Assembly (NCBI RefSeq): GCF_000715075.1
Contig: NC_134095.1
Location: 66,469,990-66,533,989 of the forward strand
DNA length: 64,000 nucleotides
Direction: 5' to 3'
DNA from: Nicotiana tabacum
Lineage: Eukaryota > Streptophyta > Magnoliopsida > Solanales > Solanaceae
Shown: piece by piece, positions 12,318 to 24,513 of the stretch
How positions within the stretch are numbered: the stretch's first letter is position 1
How the letters are laid out: the number at the start of each line of letters is the position of its first letter
Program-made: the position numbers and the translations under genes
Notes under the pieces: model-generated
Seen by the model: the letters and a program-made list of their open reading frames with translations, nothing else
Databases searched by the model: none
Told to the model about the DNA's origin: nothing

Positions 12318-12387
<70 letters not shown>
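12318..12387. repeat. Compound microsatellite (CT)n(CA)n(TA)n
   Basis: Uninterrupted CT from 12318, switching to CA at about 12342 and TA at about 12369. Confidence 0.97.
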
Positions 12388-12543
12388 AGTTTTAGCAACA
12401 ACTTAATATAATTGGATACAACTTAATATTGGATATAATTTATATTAAGTTGGATACAACTTAATATTGAATTTTCAATTGATCCACCGATGAAGTATCC
12501 GAGCAAAGTACTAATAAGGTGATCGAGAATAAAACATTCAAGA

Positions 12544-12545
<2 letters not shown>

Positions 12546-12634
<89 letters not shown>
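12546..12634. repeat. Compound microsatellite (TA)n(TG)n
   Basis: About 57 bases of AT dinucleotide followed by about 32 bases of GT. Confidence 0.97.
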
Positions 12635-12638
<4 letters not shown>

Positions 12639-13330
12639 ATAAAATTAATTACATATTGAATATTACGATTTAGGATGATAAATCAATTAAATATTATGTA
12701 CATATATGTATATATACATACACAGATAGGATATAGTGTCCATATAAAATTAATTTAAAAAACCACATACGCGCACACACACATATATACAAAAATTAAG
12801 TATTAAATATTATTTATTTCAAAGTTATTTATATAAATTGACAAAAACCGACCGATTTCTATCGGTATTTTCATTAAATTAATATTTTAAAAATTTTAAA
12901 ATTAGATTTCCGACCGAATTCAATTTATTTAAGACTTATTTCTATTGGTAAATTATATATATAATTTTTGTTATATTACAAAACAAATTGCCTTGGGCGG
13001 AAAAGAATAATTTAAAAATACTGACCGATTTCGGTAGGTATATTTGAAATTTTTTAATGAAAAATTATTTTGGTAGACAATATGCAAGTATGACCAGGTC
13101 TTGGTCAAAGATTGACCATTTCCGAATGAAATGGGTCGAAATTTTTATATTTTTGTTGTGGGACCACTATTTCCGTTGTCAGAAATATTTTCTTTGACTT
13201 TTGCGACGAATTTACTTCTTTTCCGACCGCTTTAGGTCGGTTTTTATTTCGACTAATTTCGGTCAGTATTCTATGGACGGATCTTGCCAATTTTCTATCA
13301 CAGTAAAGATGAAGATCACTATGGTCCACT

Positions 13331-13941
13331 CAACCACCAGATGATATATCAAAGACAACGCAAGAACTTCAAAGTCACTTTTAATAGAGCTATTTCTTTC
13401 AAAAACTTTGTCTTAAACCATGAGCATGCAGTTAAGTGTGTTGGTGCCCCATGAAGCATAAATAACTCTTTTTATAGACTGACCCAATTAGGGCTTTTAT
13501 TCATTACTACTTACTACTATTACCTAAACATGAAACAGATTCATTCCTTTAAGAAAGTTGTCACATTATCCATCCTCGAGAAGAGTCACCTGGTTCATAT
13601 AAGAAACCACATTTAGAAAGAACCATGTAATTAAGAAAACCAAAGGCTTATTATCAACAACAATAAGAAAAGCATACAATTTAAACTACCAAAACAAACA
13701 AAATTAAAGACACTACTAAAGATAAACAAAATAGAATCATCCAATAATTACATCACATTGTCAATAAATATGTCAAATCATCAAATATAGAATTCTTCAC
13801 CCCCAAATTAAAATAAATATTATCCCTAATGCTTAGAGAAATAAGTTCGAAGAGCAGAGAGGGGAGAAGAAACTCCCTAAGGGTCCTCTATCATCACAAT
13901 GACGCTAGCAACATAAGTCCCAGCAGGCTTAGATAACTGGA
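13331..13941 (-). other. Tail of element N, no gene seen
   Basis: AT-rich sequence with no coding frame. On the minus strand it includes the purine stretch near 13800, and farther on an ATAAAAAG TATA-like run near 13470. It could be the N 3' region or a truncated LTR. Confidence 0.35.
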
Positions 13942-15812
13942 TCATGTCATCATCCTATGTGGGAGCTGCCTGAGAGCTGAACATATCACGCACTGCCTCA
14001 GCGACGCTGGATGTAAGGCAAGGCTCCTCAGTCTGTGCAGTGGGATCCTCATGAGAAGGTTGATCTGGGTGAGGCTGTGTAGGTCTAGTAACATATCAAA
14101 TAGCAAGTCACCGACCTTCACTATCCTAGTCACCTCATATCGAAGTGAATCAACCAACTTCTTGCTGCCTGTGTCTTTCTCATCTTCTTCACCTACTTGG
14201 TCAACCGATCAATCACTGCACCATATTGTACCAATGTACCCATGATCACCTTCTGTTTGTCCAAGACCTTGGTGAGCTTCTTATCAATGTTAGAAGGGTC
14301 CAACTGTAGATATGAAGATATCTGCCCCGCAACTGTACTAGAGATCTCTTACAGTATTGAACTAGTTGTGTGCATCCAGTTATTGATGCTCACTAGTGTA
14401 TTTGAGACCCGCAACTTAGACAATGGGCCTTTAGGCAAAGACCCTAGCCTCGGAGCTGGTGTAGGCACTGGACTGGAGACTGAGGATGATGACTCAGGAA
14501 TGTCAGCTTTAGCAATGGTGGAAAGTTCAGCTAAAGTGGAAATAATGTCAGAGGGACCAGGGGCTATGACTACTAGCTCATCAGATTGGCCAGCAGTAGT
14601 AGGAGACTGAATGCTCTTTTTTGGGTTCCTCGGTTCTTGCAACTTATACCACTCAAAAGGACTAGTTGTCTCGACCTGCGTGTCAAATGGCATGGGCTCC
14701 ACCTTGGCGTCAGTCAGGTACTCAGTAATGGTTATGGGGGTAGGGGTCGGATGTGTTACCCTACTGTGCAGCAAGGGAGATGTTGGCAGACATCAGAGCA
14801 CCCACATTGATTGGGTACCCGGCCATGATAGAAGCTACTAGCACTATTCATGCCAACGACAAATTGTTCTCATTCAGGCATGGGTCAAGTCTACTATACA
14901 CAAAGGTCTTCCACCCTTTTGCCTCAAAACTTAGAGTGTTTCGGAGGATTGGCACCTCGAAACCTATCCAATGGGGAGTAGGTCCAAGGTGCAAAAATCT
15001 CAGCAAGCTATGTTCTAACCTTCTCCTTCTCATCCAACTTTGCAAATATTTCTTTGTCTCTACATCTTGAAATCTAAGGTAAGCATTCAAAGTGTGCTGA
15101 TCAAATTTGAGTTTAAGGTTGCGCATTTTGATGATCTTTTTCCCTTTAAGAATATGTCTCATGTTGGCATAGAATTTTCGGACAATGTGTTCCTTCACAT
15201 CCACCAGCTTCTCTGTAAACTGTATCCACCCCTTTATCTTTGTAAACTACTCCAAGTATCTAGATTGTATTTATCTATGTCCTTGAGGAGGAATTTCCTT
15301 TCATGATTCAGTGATCTTTACTTCTACCACATCCAAAAATCTGTATAGGCCTGTAGGCTTAAAAATCGGTCTTCCCAGATCACCTTCTTCTCAGTTCTTT
15401 CAATGTCGTCTTTTGTACTTGTTCGCCCTCTTCCATCTTCCTGGACATCATTAGAATCAGAGCCTTGATTAGTTACATTGGATTCATGACTAGTGCTAGC
15501 TGAGCCTTGGGAGGTACTGTGAGAGTTAGAGGACACAACTTGGGGCTCAGGCTGCCCTTGTGGTCTAGACCCCTCCTTATTATGCTCTTCAAGAAGAGAC
15601 ATAGAATTCCCCTTAGAAGCTTCCCTGGATGGGACATAAGAACTTAGCTCCGAGAGGCTTCTACCTTTCCCTTGGCCTGCTGTTGCTTTCTTTGTTATGG
15701 CCCTCTGTGCACTTGGGTGCATGGTACCTTTGTCTCCACCTTTCCCTGATTCTCCTCTTCCTTTAGAAGACTCTCCTCGTCCTCTTGATTGCACTATTAT
15801 CTGTGTATGCAC
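13942..15812 (-). pseudogene. Putative plant transposon protein (retroelement-associated), broken
   Basis: Three successive open stretches on the minus strand (15812-15324, 15204-14848, 14774-14349), with a residue to 13942, read as one protein with frameshifts between them. The first is a low-complexity SRGRGESSKGRGE / Ser-Gln-rich leader ending in SLQAYTDFW. The second has VKEHIVRKFYANM, LKLKFDQHTLNAYL and PTPHWIGFEVPILRNTLSFE, the pattern I recognise from the plant family usually annotated 'putative plant transposon protein' (function unknown). The third is a Pro/Ser/Thr-rich linker. Between the pieces, RKFLLKDIDKYNLDTW is readable in another frame (about 15300-15250). Family assignment is from recall. 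Confidence 0.55.
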
Positions 15813-16222
15813 AAAGAGAGTTGTCAGTTGATATACAAGTTACCAAGCAGTTATGAGTCATGTAAGCATTGGATGACACTACAGAATCAGTAGGGTTTAA
15901 AGTGTGCAGCATGCAACAGACAAATGGTCAAGTGCGGACCACATAATTTCATGTACAGTCCGCAAAGTGGAAGTGCGGTCTGCACAAATCCAAGTGCGGC
16001 CCCAATGCTGCACAGCTGTGCCATTCCCTCAGAATGAAGTCTTTGATGGACAGTGCAGACTCCATCTGCGACAACAAAAATTTAACTATGGTCTACACAA
16101 TTGCTTTTGTAGTCCGCACTTGAGTAAAAGTACTCAGGACCTCAGAGGAGAAGTCATTTGATTGTCAGTGCGGACCTCTCCTTGCGTTCGTAAAATTTAA
16201 ACCGCAGTCTTCATAATTAAAG
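15813..16222 (-). other. Leader of element N with repeated CpG-rich motifs
   Basis: No gene. On the minus strand it carries several GTGCGGACCGCAC-type words and variants (about 15935-16190) and a TTTGTGCATACACAG stretch just before the pseudogene, which could act as a splice acceptor. Confidence 0.45.
16218..16222. repeat. Target-site duplication TAAAG (left) of solo LTR F
   Basis: Identical to 19260-19264 directly after the other LTR end. Confidence 0.92.
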
Positions 16223-18620
16223 TGTCACGACCCAAATTCTATTAAAGGTCATGATGGCGCCGGACACCACTGTCAGTCAAGCCAACACTAAATAATCAAT
16301 TTAGCTCTTGTTTTAGTATTTTTGAAATCATGATTTTTCTTCAATTTAATATTAAAAGATGGACTTTACAGAATAAATAATAATATTTTTAACAATTTCA
16401 ATACTGAATAACCCATAATCATCCCAAAATCCGGTGTCACAAGTGCTTGGGCATTTACTAACGAATAAAATAAAATACAATAACTATTCAGAATACAATT
16501 TAGATAGAAAAGGAGATACCAATACTCTGAAGGAGACTCTGCTAGCTGCGGATCGCACATATGATGCAACTCGTCTAAGTCCCCGTGTCAACCACGCCGC
16601 AGCATCCGTACAACAAAATGTACAACAAGTGTATTATGAGTATGAAACAACGCGTACCCACTAAGTATCTAGTCTAATCTCGAAGAAGTAGTGATGAGGG
16701 ATCGACTTTGACACTTACTAGTGGTCCAACAATATCAAGTATAGTAAAGAAGTTAATAAATATGAAACCGAGTAAATATATGAAATAAACATGTATATAA
16801 TACGTGGTATAATTCCCCTCTTTACAATTTTGCTCAAGCTCTCAACCAACAAGTTTCCTCCGTAACCAGAGCTTTTATATATATAGAGATAGTGGATTTC
16901 ATCAAAGAGGTTGTCATAATTCAATTTAGGGAAAACTTCGAATACGCTGGCTTCTTGCTAACTATTATTCATAATTCCATGAGGATAATATATATACGAA
17001 ATGCCGAGGCGTACGACCCAATCAAACATAAAAGTAAACTATGCACTGCCGAGGGTCTAACGACGCAAACCATAGATACATCTATTAACCTGCCGATGCG
17101 AATGACCCACTCCCATGAGAGTATGGTACATAAATCCTGCCAAGGCGAACGGCCCGATCCCATAAGAGTAGTAGAAGGAAATACCCCGCTCGCGAATCAT
17201 ACGTGCGACGCAGTAAAATATAAATTTAAGGAATCACCCTGCTCGCGGATCATACTTCTGACGTTGTCAAATATAAATTTAACATTAAAATCATATCTCT
17301 TTCTTGATTCTTTTCAAAATAAGAGAAATTCAGCTTGTAGCTTTTTAAGAAAATTACCCCGCTCGCAAAACATACATGCAACGCGGTTACACATAGATTT
17401 CTTAAGCTATTATAATATTTCTTCAATTATTTTCAAAAATACGAAGTTCAAATAAAAACTTTTAAGACCTCAAATTCCTCAATTTCAACTCTTTTCAAGA
17501 CATTTACTAAGCAAATTCAATCTCGCTTCTTCTCAAGGCAACAATAAGAATAAATCAATAACAATATCAAGGAGGCATGGTGTGAACCTAAAACTACCCG
17601 GACATAGGCATAGCTAGTAGTTACGTACAGACTCTCGTCACCTCGTGCATACGTAGCCCCCACAAATAGAGGCACATATTAATTTAGTTCACCTATGAGG
17701 TTAATTCCCTCTTACAAGGTTAGAAAAGAGACTTACCTCGCTTTGAAGTTCCATAGCCGGCTCCCAGGCCTTTCAAACAACTCGACCGATGCCCAACGCT
17801 CCAAAACTCGCTTTCGCTTTATTAACATTCACAAGCTATTAATCCTCCATCGACATTGTAACATTGAGTAAAGTGATCATACACCACCAACAAATTTATA
17901 TAAACAATTACAATCCATATTACAATCAAAATATGACTCAAAAATATTTAGCAATATCCATTTATGGCTCACAAGTTGGCTACAAGGCTCCGGCTCAAAT
18001 CGTCTAATAGGTGCACTTACTAGCACATTCAACTCCACTCTTATCATTTAATACCCATTTGAAGTCATCAATGATACTATATTAATTCTCCAACACCGCC
18101 AAATTAATGTTCATCATCTTCCTTAACAGATATTTCCAAAACATTCAATTTAGTGATTACTTAGTTGAACATTTCCAACTAAGATAGAAAATGATTCCAT
18201 AGGTTCATTGCATCCTTAATTTCATTTCTACGAACACTATTTATCTTTCCCTCATTTTCTCGAGAACACTATTCATGCCATAAACTAGGGTTTATGAAAT
18301 CAATTATCCGACCATAACAACTTGAAACAAATATTAGAATTACTCTCACCGACTCATAAGAAATGAGCTTGAAGCATTAGTATTACCTTCCTGGAGCTTT
18401 TCCTTAAAAATCCAATGTTTGGTGTTCTTGAACAACTTGGAAGATTTTTAGGGATTTCAAAATTGAATAATGTTAATACTAGTGTTAATAGGATGTTATT
18501 AATTAAAATATCCAAAAAACTCACCTTGTATTCTTAAGTAGTCCCCAAGGTCGAATCCACCATGAAAGAACCAATCCCTAGCTCAAGAAAACCCCCAAAA
18601 ATGGTTGCTCCCCGTGACTG

Positions 18621-18630
18621 CCTTATATAG
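18621..18630 (-). promoter_or_regulatory. TATA box of LTR F
   Basis: Minus-strand CTATATAAGG. Directly upstream on the same strand lies a cluster of GTACAAC/GTTGTAC words (about 18649-18700). Confidence 0.65.
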
Positions 18631-18810
18631 GCATAAGTGCTTCACTGAGTTGTACCTTGCGCTGTACAGGTTGTACCTCGTATTACAAGTTTTCCCCTGT
18701 TGGATATCTTTTACTAAAACGTCCATAACTCATTGTAGAAATATCCAAATCACGAATGGTTTGAAGAGTTAGAAACTAGACTCGAAGATCTTTTATTTGA
18801 TATGTGTCTA

Positions 18811-18879
<69 letters not shown>
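18811..18879. repeat. Microsatellite (TA)n(GA)n
   Basis: Short AT run then about 56 bases of AG with one AAA interruption near 18841, inside LTR F. Confidence 0.95.
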
Positions 18880-19259
18880 CATGTTCGTCCAAAGTTAGGT
18901 TTTGTATGTACTCATTTGGAACTTTAGTCTATCATGTAATTTCAGACTTGACTTAGACTTAGGGTTCTCCTTTGTCCACACATCACTTATAATATGACTC
19001 GTTCACTTATTATCATACGAACCTGCTGGAACCTTTAAATCTCGATTCCGAGGTCGTTTACTCAAAAATCCAATCTTAGTCAATTCTTCCAACTTAAAGC
19101 TTCCGAAATGAGAATTTCCTTTCCAAATTAACTCTGAACTTCCCGAAATTCAATTCCGACCACACGTACTGGTCATAATACCTAAAGTGAAGCTACTCAT
19201 GGCCTAGTAGGCGCCATCACAGCGCACTAGAACTCAAAGCGACCGGTCAGGTCGTTACA

Positions 19260-19264
19260 TAAAG
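19260..19264. repeat. Target-site duplication TAAAG (right) of solo LTR F
   Basis: Identical to 16218-16222. Confidence 0.92.
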
Positions 19265-19904
19265 CGCGTCCTCACAATTAACTAACATTTAAGTTTATCA
19301 AATCAGAATTTTGCGGATCGCACAATTTCAAGTGCGGTCCGCACAGTTAAAATTAGTGATGGGCAACAAGTCTTTTTACCTAGGTTATGAAAATATGTGT
19401 TTAATCCTACTTGGTAACATGATAAAGGCAAGATAATCAACAAACCAACCCTAACTAAGCATGCTTTGACAAATACCCAATGTTAAACTACCCCACATGG
19501 ATATATTAAAGGAATTCAATAACAGATGGCCTAATAAAAAGAAGTGAAAAAGCCTAAATAAATTCAAGAATAAAAAAAACCAAGATTTTAAGTGATACAT
19601 ATCAGAGTGTGCTAGTGTGGTAAGATTAATGTGAGTGTGGTATGTTGTTTGTGATCACAAAGTGCAAGTAGGCTACCTCTTAGATTAGCAATGTGAGTAA
19701 AATGGTGTAAAGTGTAAAAGGAGGAGTCACTGCTGAAGTTATACCCAGAAATTGTGAAGGTGAGAGGGTGAGTGCGGTCTGCACTTTGTTACCTGGGCAG
19801 AAAGGAAGCATGTACTTTTGCGGTCTGCACTTTTCCGAGTGCGATCGCACTTCTATCAACTTAGTTCCAGCTATTTCTCTGATAATTCTCTTTTACGGAC
19901 TGCG
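19265..19904 (-). other. Element N internal leader, no gene
   Basis: Non-coding. It contains GCGGATCGCAC, GTGCGGTCCGCAC (about 19330-19350) and related words near 19775-19855. On the minus strand TTTTTGGCGC near 19890-19903 partly resembles the TGGCGCC primer site of Athila-like elements, but the remainder diverges. Confidence 0.4.
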
Positions 19905-21330
19905 CCAAAAATTTATCACGTCCAATTCATATTCAATTAAGGAGTATGAAACGGTCGTTGCAATTATAAAATCCAATGCAAGTCGGGGTTGAATCCACAT
20001 GGGGTTTAAGTTGGTACAAAAGTAAACACTCAAGAAAAGACTCGAAATAACTAAATTTAGATTTCAAACAAAAGTGGGTAATTGTTATCTAAATTAACTT
20101 CTAAGAGATTTAACTAACTAATAAGCAAATATTAATTGAAATAGCTTTGATGTTTTTATTAAATAAAGGAAAATCCTAGGGTTGTAACCTTAGCCTAGGT
20201 ATAAAACTAATGGATGGAATAAATCTATGCTTGCTTGGTAGATTGAGGTTTGCTATGACTCTCAATACTCAATTATCCCTCAATAGTTAAAGTGTGATTA
20301 TGCCCAAATTGGCTTTCTCAAGACCAAATGGGTAGCAATCAAAATAATTGATTATGAGTCCAAGTTGGATTATCCATATCTCTAGTTCAAGTTCTTTAAT
20401 CAAACTAATCAAAACTTCAACTAGTTCAATTTCTTGTTAGCCAAGTTTTCCTAGACCAAGTTCCTCTTTCTCAAGTAAGAACTAAGTCAAATAGGTATGA
20501 ATCAATATTTGCAACCATTATTTCTTTATATAAATCATAAACAAGGATAATAACATCCACTCAATCAATAACTAGATCTAATATTAATCACCCATAAGTT
20601 TTACACACTGGTAAAATCTAGCTACTTATAATCATTCACATGAAAAAAATAAAAAGATAAAAGTAATTGAAGACATAAAACTAGAATTAAAGAGTAAAAT
20701 TAATGGGACTTCTCTAAATGTAGTCACAAATTACCCAAAATTGTTACAGATAACCGCTAGTTGCTGCTAGAGTACAAAAGTTGCCTTAAAAAGTTTTTCT
20801 AGTCTATTTATAGTGCTCTAAAATTAGTAGACAAAAATTCCTTTTGAAGGGTTCTGCGGCTGCACAATTTCATCTGCGGTCCGCAATTCAATTTGTTTCT
20901 CTTGCAGTGCTCGTCAGTTGGAGGGATTCTACGGCTGCGCATAAGCTTCTGCGACCGCACTTCAGCTTCTGTGGCTGCACAATTTGGCTGCGGACCACAC
21001 TTTGAGAAGGTTTTAGACTAGTTCTTTTGCATCTTCTCTGATCTCTCAGCCTTGTCAGTGCGAGCTTCAAATGCAACCGCACCTTTTGGTGTTGCGACTG
21101 CGCTGCTGCCAAAATTCTTTGAAGCTTGAGAGCTTATTCTGCGACCGCATATCATTTTATGCTAGCCGCATCTGCTTTTGCAGCCATAGATGTAATTTTG
21201 TGGACCGCTCTATTCTTTGCATTTCTTCTCTTGACTGTTTGAGCTGGAACATCTCATCTTTGTATTAGGATTTCTTCATTGAACTCACATTCTCTAACAC
21301 ACCTGCAATTCTCACATTTACACTAGATTC
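19905..21330 (-). repeat. LTR-like promoter region of element N
   Basis: On the minus strand there is a CTATAAATAG TATA box (20805-20814), preceded by many GCGGTCGCA / GCGGACCGC words (20855-21180). It is followed by an AT-rich leader and the segment ending near the candidate primer site. The layout matches an LTR, but its left terminus by the TG...CA rule is not resolved and there is no partner copy. Confidence 0.45.
20805..20814 (-). promoter_or_regulatory. TATA box of element N
   Basis: Minus-strand GCACTATAAATAGACTAG context, immediately downstream of the CpG-rich motif cluster. Confidence 0.6.
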
Positions 21331-21379
21331 GGAAACAAAAATCACTACTTATAGACAAATACTAGAGCAAGAAGGTACT

Positions 21380-21544
21380 AATAAGTGCTCGAAAACAAAA
21401 AGAATGCCTCGAAAATCACCTCCGACGGGTCTCTAGAACTCAAGACATGCTCAAAATACTAAATGAACGTAGTCTAATTTTCAATACACAACAATTTCCG
21501 CTTTCGAGCCCAAAACCTCGCAACTACGGTATGCTAACTATAAC
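21380..21544 (-). repeat. Element D 3' LTR, distal fragment left of solo LTR B
   Basis: Matches D 5' LTR around 29985-30130 (GAAAATCACCTC, CTCTAGAACTCAAGA, ACACAACAATTTCCGCTT). The left border with element N is fuzzy. Confidence 0.75.
21540..21544. repeat. Target-site duplication ATAAC (left) of solo LTR B
   Basis: Identical to 24509-24513. Confidence 0.92.
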
Positions 21545-24508
21545 TGTGATGAACCGGCCAGTCATCTCATGAGTTACCGCTCCATTTTCCCCATTTCTGC
21601 TTCTTTATACTTCGTTATCCGTGTTTTATGGTATAGGGTTGGTCAGATCAAATTCGGAAAGGATTTGGCAAGGTTTGAGACACTTAGTCTCTTTAGAGTG
21701 AGTTTAAGTTGGAAAAGTCAACCGGTTTTTGACTTATGTGTTAGAGGGCTCGAATGTGAGTTTTGATGGTTCGATTAGCTTTGGGAGGTGATTTATGACT
21801 TAGGAGCGTGATCTGACTGAGTTTTGGAGGTTCGTAGTAGATTTAGGCTTGAATTCGCGAAGCTGATAATTTGGCGATTTTCGGTTGGTAGGCGAGATTT
21901 TGATATAGGGGTAGGAATGGAATTACAAGAGTTGCAATAGTTTGGTTGTGTCATTTGGGATGTGTGTGAAAAATTTCAGGTCATTCGGACGTGGTTTGGT
22001 TGGGTTTTTGATCAAAAGCGGAATTCGGAAGATTTTAGAAAGTTTGGCTTGAATCCGATGTGTTTTGGGTAATTTGATGTTGTTTGAGGTGTTTTGATGA
22101 TTGGAACAAGTTTGAATAAGGTTTTAGGATATGTTGGTGCCTTTGGTGGAGGTCTCAGAGGCCTCTAGTGAGTTTCGGGTGGTCAATCAGATCATTTTTG
22201 AGTTTAGAAAATTGCAGAAGTTGAAGGTTCAGCTGTTGCAGGTTTTTACTCTTCGCGTTCATGAGTGGACCCTTGCATTCACGAAGAGTCAGAGGAAGTC
22301 AGTGGAATTTTTTCCTTCACGTTCACGAGAAGGGCTTCGCGTTCGTAGAGGGTTGGGAAGTGATGCATCACGTTCGCGTGAAGGGCTTCGCGTTCGCGTA
22401 GAGGTATTGGGTCAGCTGGGATTGAGGTCAAGTTGTTCATCGCATTCACGGGAGGGGGAGCGCATTCGCGAAGGTTCGTATGGGTAAATCATCACGTTCG
22501 CGAGGGCTTGGTCACGATTGCGTATGAGAAAATTGGTCAAAGTAAATTTGTGCTTCGCGAACCGAGGGTTTGACTGCGTTCGCGAAGAAGGAATAAATGC
22601 ATGGGCGGAATGTTTTTAAGCTCATTTTGTCCGCGATTTTGGGGCTTATTTCCTCCATAGTTGATCGTTTTTGGAGATCTTTGAAGGAGATTGAAGAGGG
22701 ATTCAAGGGGAAATATTTGGAGGTAAGAATTTTGGACTAAAAACTCGATTATTATGTGAATTTCACCTAGAAAATCATGAAATTTAAGCCAAAAAAATTG
22801 AAGAACTAAGGCTTGGAAATTTAGACCTTTAATTGAGCATTTGAAGGATTATTTGGGGTCGGATTTGAGAAATTTTGATATGTATGAACTCATGGGAAGA
22901 TAAGGAATCTATTGGTGAAAAAATTTCTGAATTTCGAGACGTGAGCCTGGGGGTCGGTTTTTGGTAATTTCGGGATTTGTGCTATTTATTGATTGTTTTT
23001 GCTTGGGCTTCGTTCCCTTAGCATATTTTAACGTCCTCGTTCTGATTTTGGATAGATTCGACGTGATTGGAGGCCAATTCGAGGGGCAAAGGCGTCGCGA
23101 GCTAGAGATTTAGCTGGTTCGAGGTGAGTAATGATTGTAAATGATGCTCTGAGGGTTTGAAACCCCGGATTGCATATCGTAGTGCTATATTGAGGTGAGG
23201 CACACGCTTGATGACGAGCGTGGGGTCATGCACTATTGGGGATTGTGACTTGGTCCATCCTGACTGATGATTTTACTGCGTATTTGACTGAAATCTACTT
23301 GTTTTCATTATTATTTGGGCTGAATGCCATATTTGGGCCTTGTGCCAACTATTTGAGCCCTTCAGGGATTTTTACTAGTATTTTCTCACTGTTTTGACTT
23401 TATACTTGAACTCATTCATATTATATTTTATTGTTTTCGTACTCAGCCATGTTTACTCGGTTTTAAACACTTACATGATCTTTTAAATGATATTTTTGGG
23501 CTGAGAAACATGTTTCACTATTGCCCGAGTGGCTTGTGAGGATTTTTGACTAAGTAAGGCCGAGGGCCTATGTTGTGAGGAAACATTTGATACTGATTAT
23601 GAGGTCGAGGTCCTGATATATGTATGCCATGAGGTGGCTTGATTTATATGAGTCTGAGGGCCTAATAATGATGCCACGAGGTGGCTTGATATTGCGCTTG
23701 GGCCGTAAGGGCCCCTCCAGGAGTCTGCACACCCCCAGTGAGAGCGGGTACCCATTGTGATATGAGATTGATCCCGAGGGGCTGGTATAGTTCTATGTGA
23801 ATGCCTGAGGGGCTGGTATTATTCTGAAATATTTCCCGAGGGGTGGATTTGTGGATACTATGCCCGAGGGGCGAACCTTTATGTGGTTATTTTTCTTAAT
23901 TGACTGTGAATTAGCTGCTTAATTATTGAAAAGGCTTTTCATGAAACTATTTGAGATAAAGAATTTTACCTATCTTTCACTGATTTACTAATTTTACTTG
24001 GTTTTACTGCTTCATTATAGAATGCTTTGTGCCTTACATGATTTCTTGCTTTCAATCTTTATTTATATTTGTTACTCACTGAGTTGAAGTACTCACTTTA
24101 CTCCCTGCACCCCTATGTGCAGATTCAGGCGTTGCTGATCCTGCCAGTGCAAGTTGAGAGTCCCGACGGACATTCGGAGTTCACGAGGTAGCTGCTTGAC
24201 GTCCGCAGACCCGTGTTTCTCCCTCTTTATCATTTCTATCTCATATCAGACTTTTGTACTAGTTGTAGACCTTTCAGACTTGTATTAGGATTTATAGATG
24301 CTCATGACTAGTGACACTCCAGTTAGGGCTGTGTTGGGTTGTTCTTCCACATATTTATGATATTATCTGCTTCTTTGGATTATCTATTTATGTTTAGACT
24401 GTTTCTAAATGCTAAATTGTTAATAATTGGAAAAAATGGAAAGTGTCGGCTGGCCTTGTATTCACGAGAGGCGCCATCATAATTGGGTCCGGGTTTAGGG
24501 TCGTGACA
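21545..24508 (+). mobile_element. Solo LTR B (2964 bp, gypsy, + strand)
   Basis: Runs from TGTGATGAACCGGCCAGTCA to GGGTCGTGACA, with a perfect ATAAC duplication on each side and no internal region. It interrupts the 3' LTR of element D; the flanks rejoin in homology to the intact D 5' LTR. Inside are a cluster of TTCGCG words (22240-22580), a GAG-GTGAGT donor-like site (23121-23129), repeats of CCCGAGGGGC type and other short duplications (23560-23890), and a TATGTGCAG acceptor-like site (24114-24122). The open frame at 22131-22487 runs across the TTCGCG cluster and is not called as a gene. Confidence 0.92.
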
Positions 24509-24513
24509 ATAAC
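24509..24513. repeat. Target-site duplication ATAAC (right) of solo LTR B
   Basis: Identical to 21540-21544. Confidence 0.92.

Larger units (their letters stand above)
11461..13330. mobile_element. Decayed CACTA-like DNA transposon derivative(s), non-coding
   Basis: Short inverted repeats of the type ACCGACC(N)GGTCGG cluster at both sides: about 11503, 11553, 11611, 11677, 11729 and 11783 on the left, and 12846, 12909, 13020, 13092 and 13223 on the right. They surround a 1 kb low-complexity middle. Dense subterminal inverted repeats of this kind are typical of CACTA (En/Spm) elements. The text at 13134-13160 (reverse complement CACAACAAAAATATAAAAAT) resembles a mutated CACTA terminus. No transposase is seen. 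A 73-codon frame at 11792-12013 is mainly an AAC repeat and is not called. Subterminal repeats beyond 13160 suggest more than one copy. Confidence 0.6.
16223..19259 (-). mobile_element. Solo LTR F (3037 bp, gypsy, minus strand)
   Basis: On the minus strand it runs from TGTAACGACCTGACCGGTCG (at 19259) to GGGTCGTGACA (at 16223), with perfect TG...CA ends. Five-base direct repeats TAAAG flank it at 16218-16222 and 19260-19264. No internal region or second LTR is present, so it is a solo LTR left by LTR-LTR recombination. It has a TATA box (18621-18630), a GAG-GTAAGT donor (17731-17738) and irregular repeats around CCCGCTCGC (17180-17380). It lies inside element N. LTR G is a relative. Confidence 0.92.
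13331..21330 (-). mobile_element. Element N: minus-strand retroelement-like unit carrying a transposon-protein pseudogene
   Basis: Read on the minus strand there is an LTR-like promoter region (about 21300 to 19905), a TTGGCGC primer-site-like sequence near 19890-19900, a leader, an ORF region (15812 to about 13940) and a tail with AATTTGGGGGTG (about 13799-13810), which looks like a polypurine tract. GCGGTCCGC-type motifs recur in both the promoter region and the leader. Solo LTR F splits it at 16223-19259. The outer boundaries are uncertain and no second LTR or target duplication was found, so the class (Athila-like, or LARD with a captured gene) is inference. Confidence 0.5.

Noticed and set aside
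22131..22487. 118-codon open frame in LTR B
   Set aside because: It covers the TTCGCG repeat cluster in a solo LTR, with no protein family resemblance.
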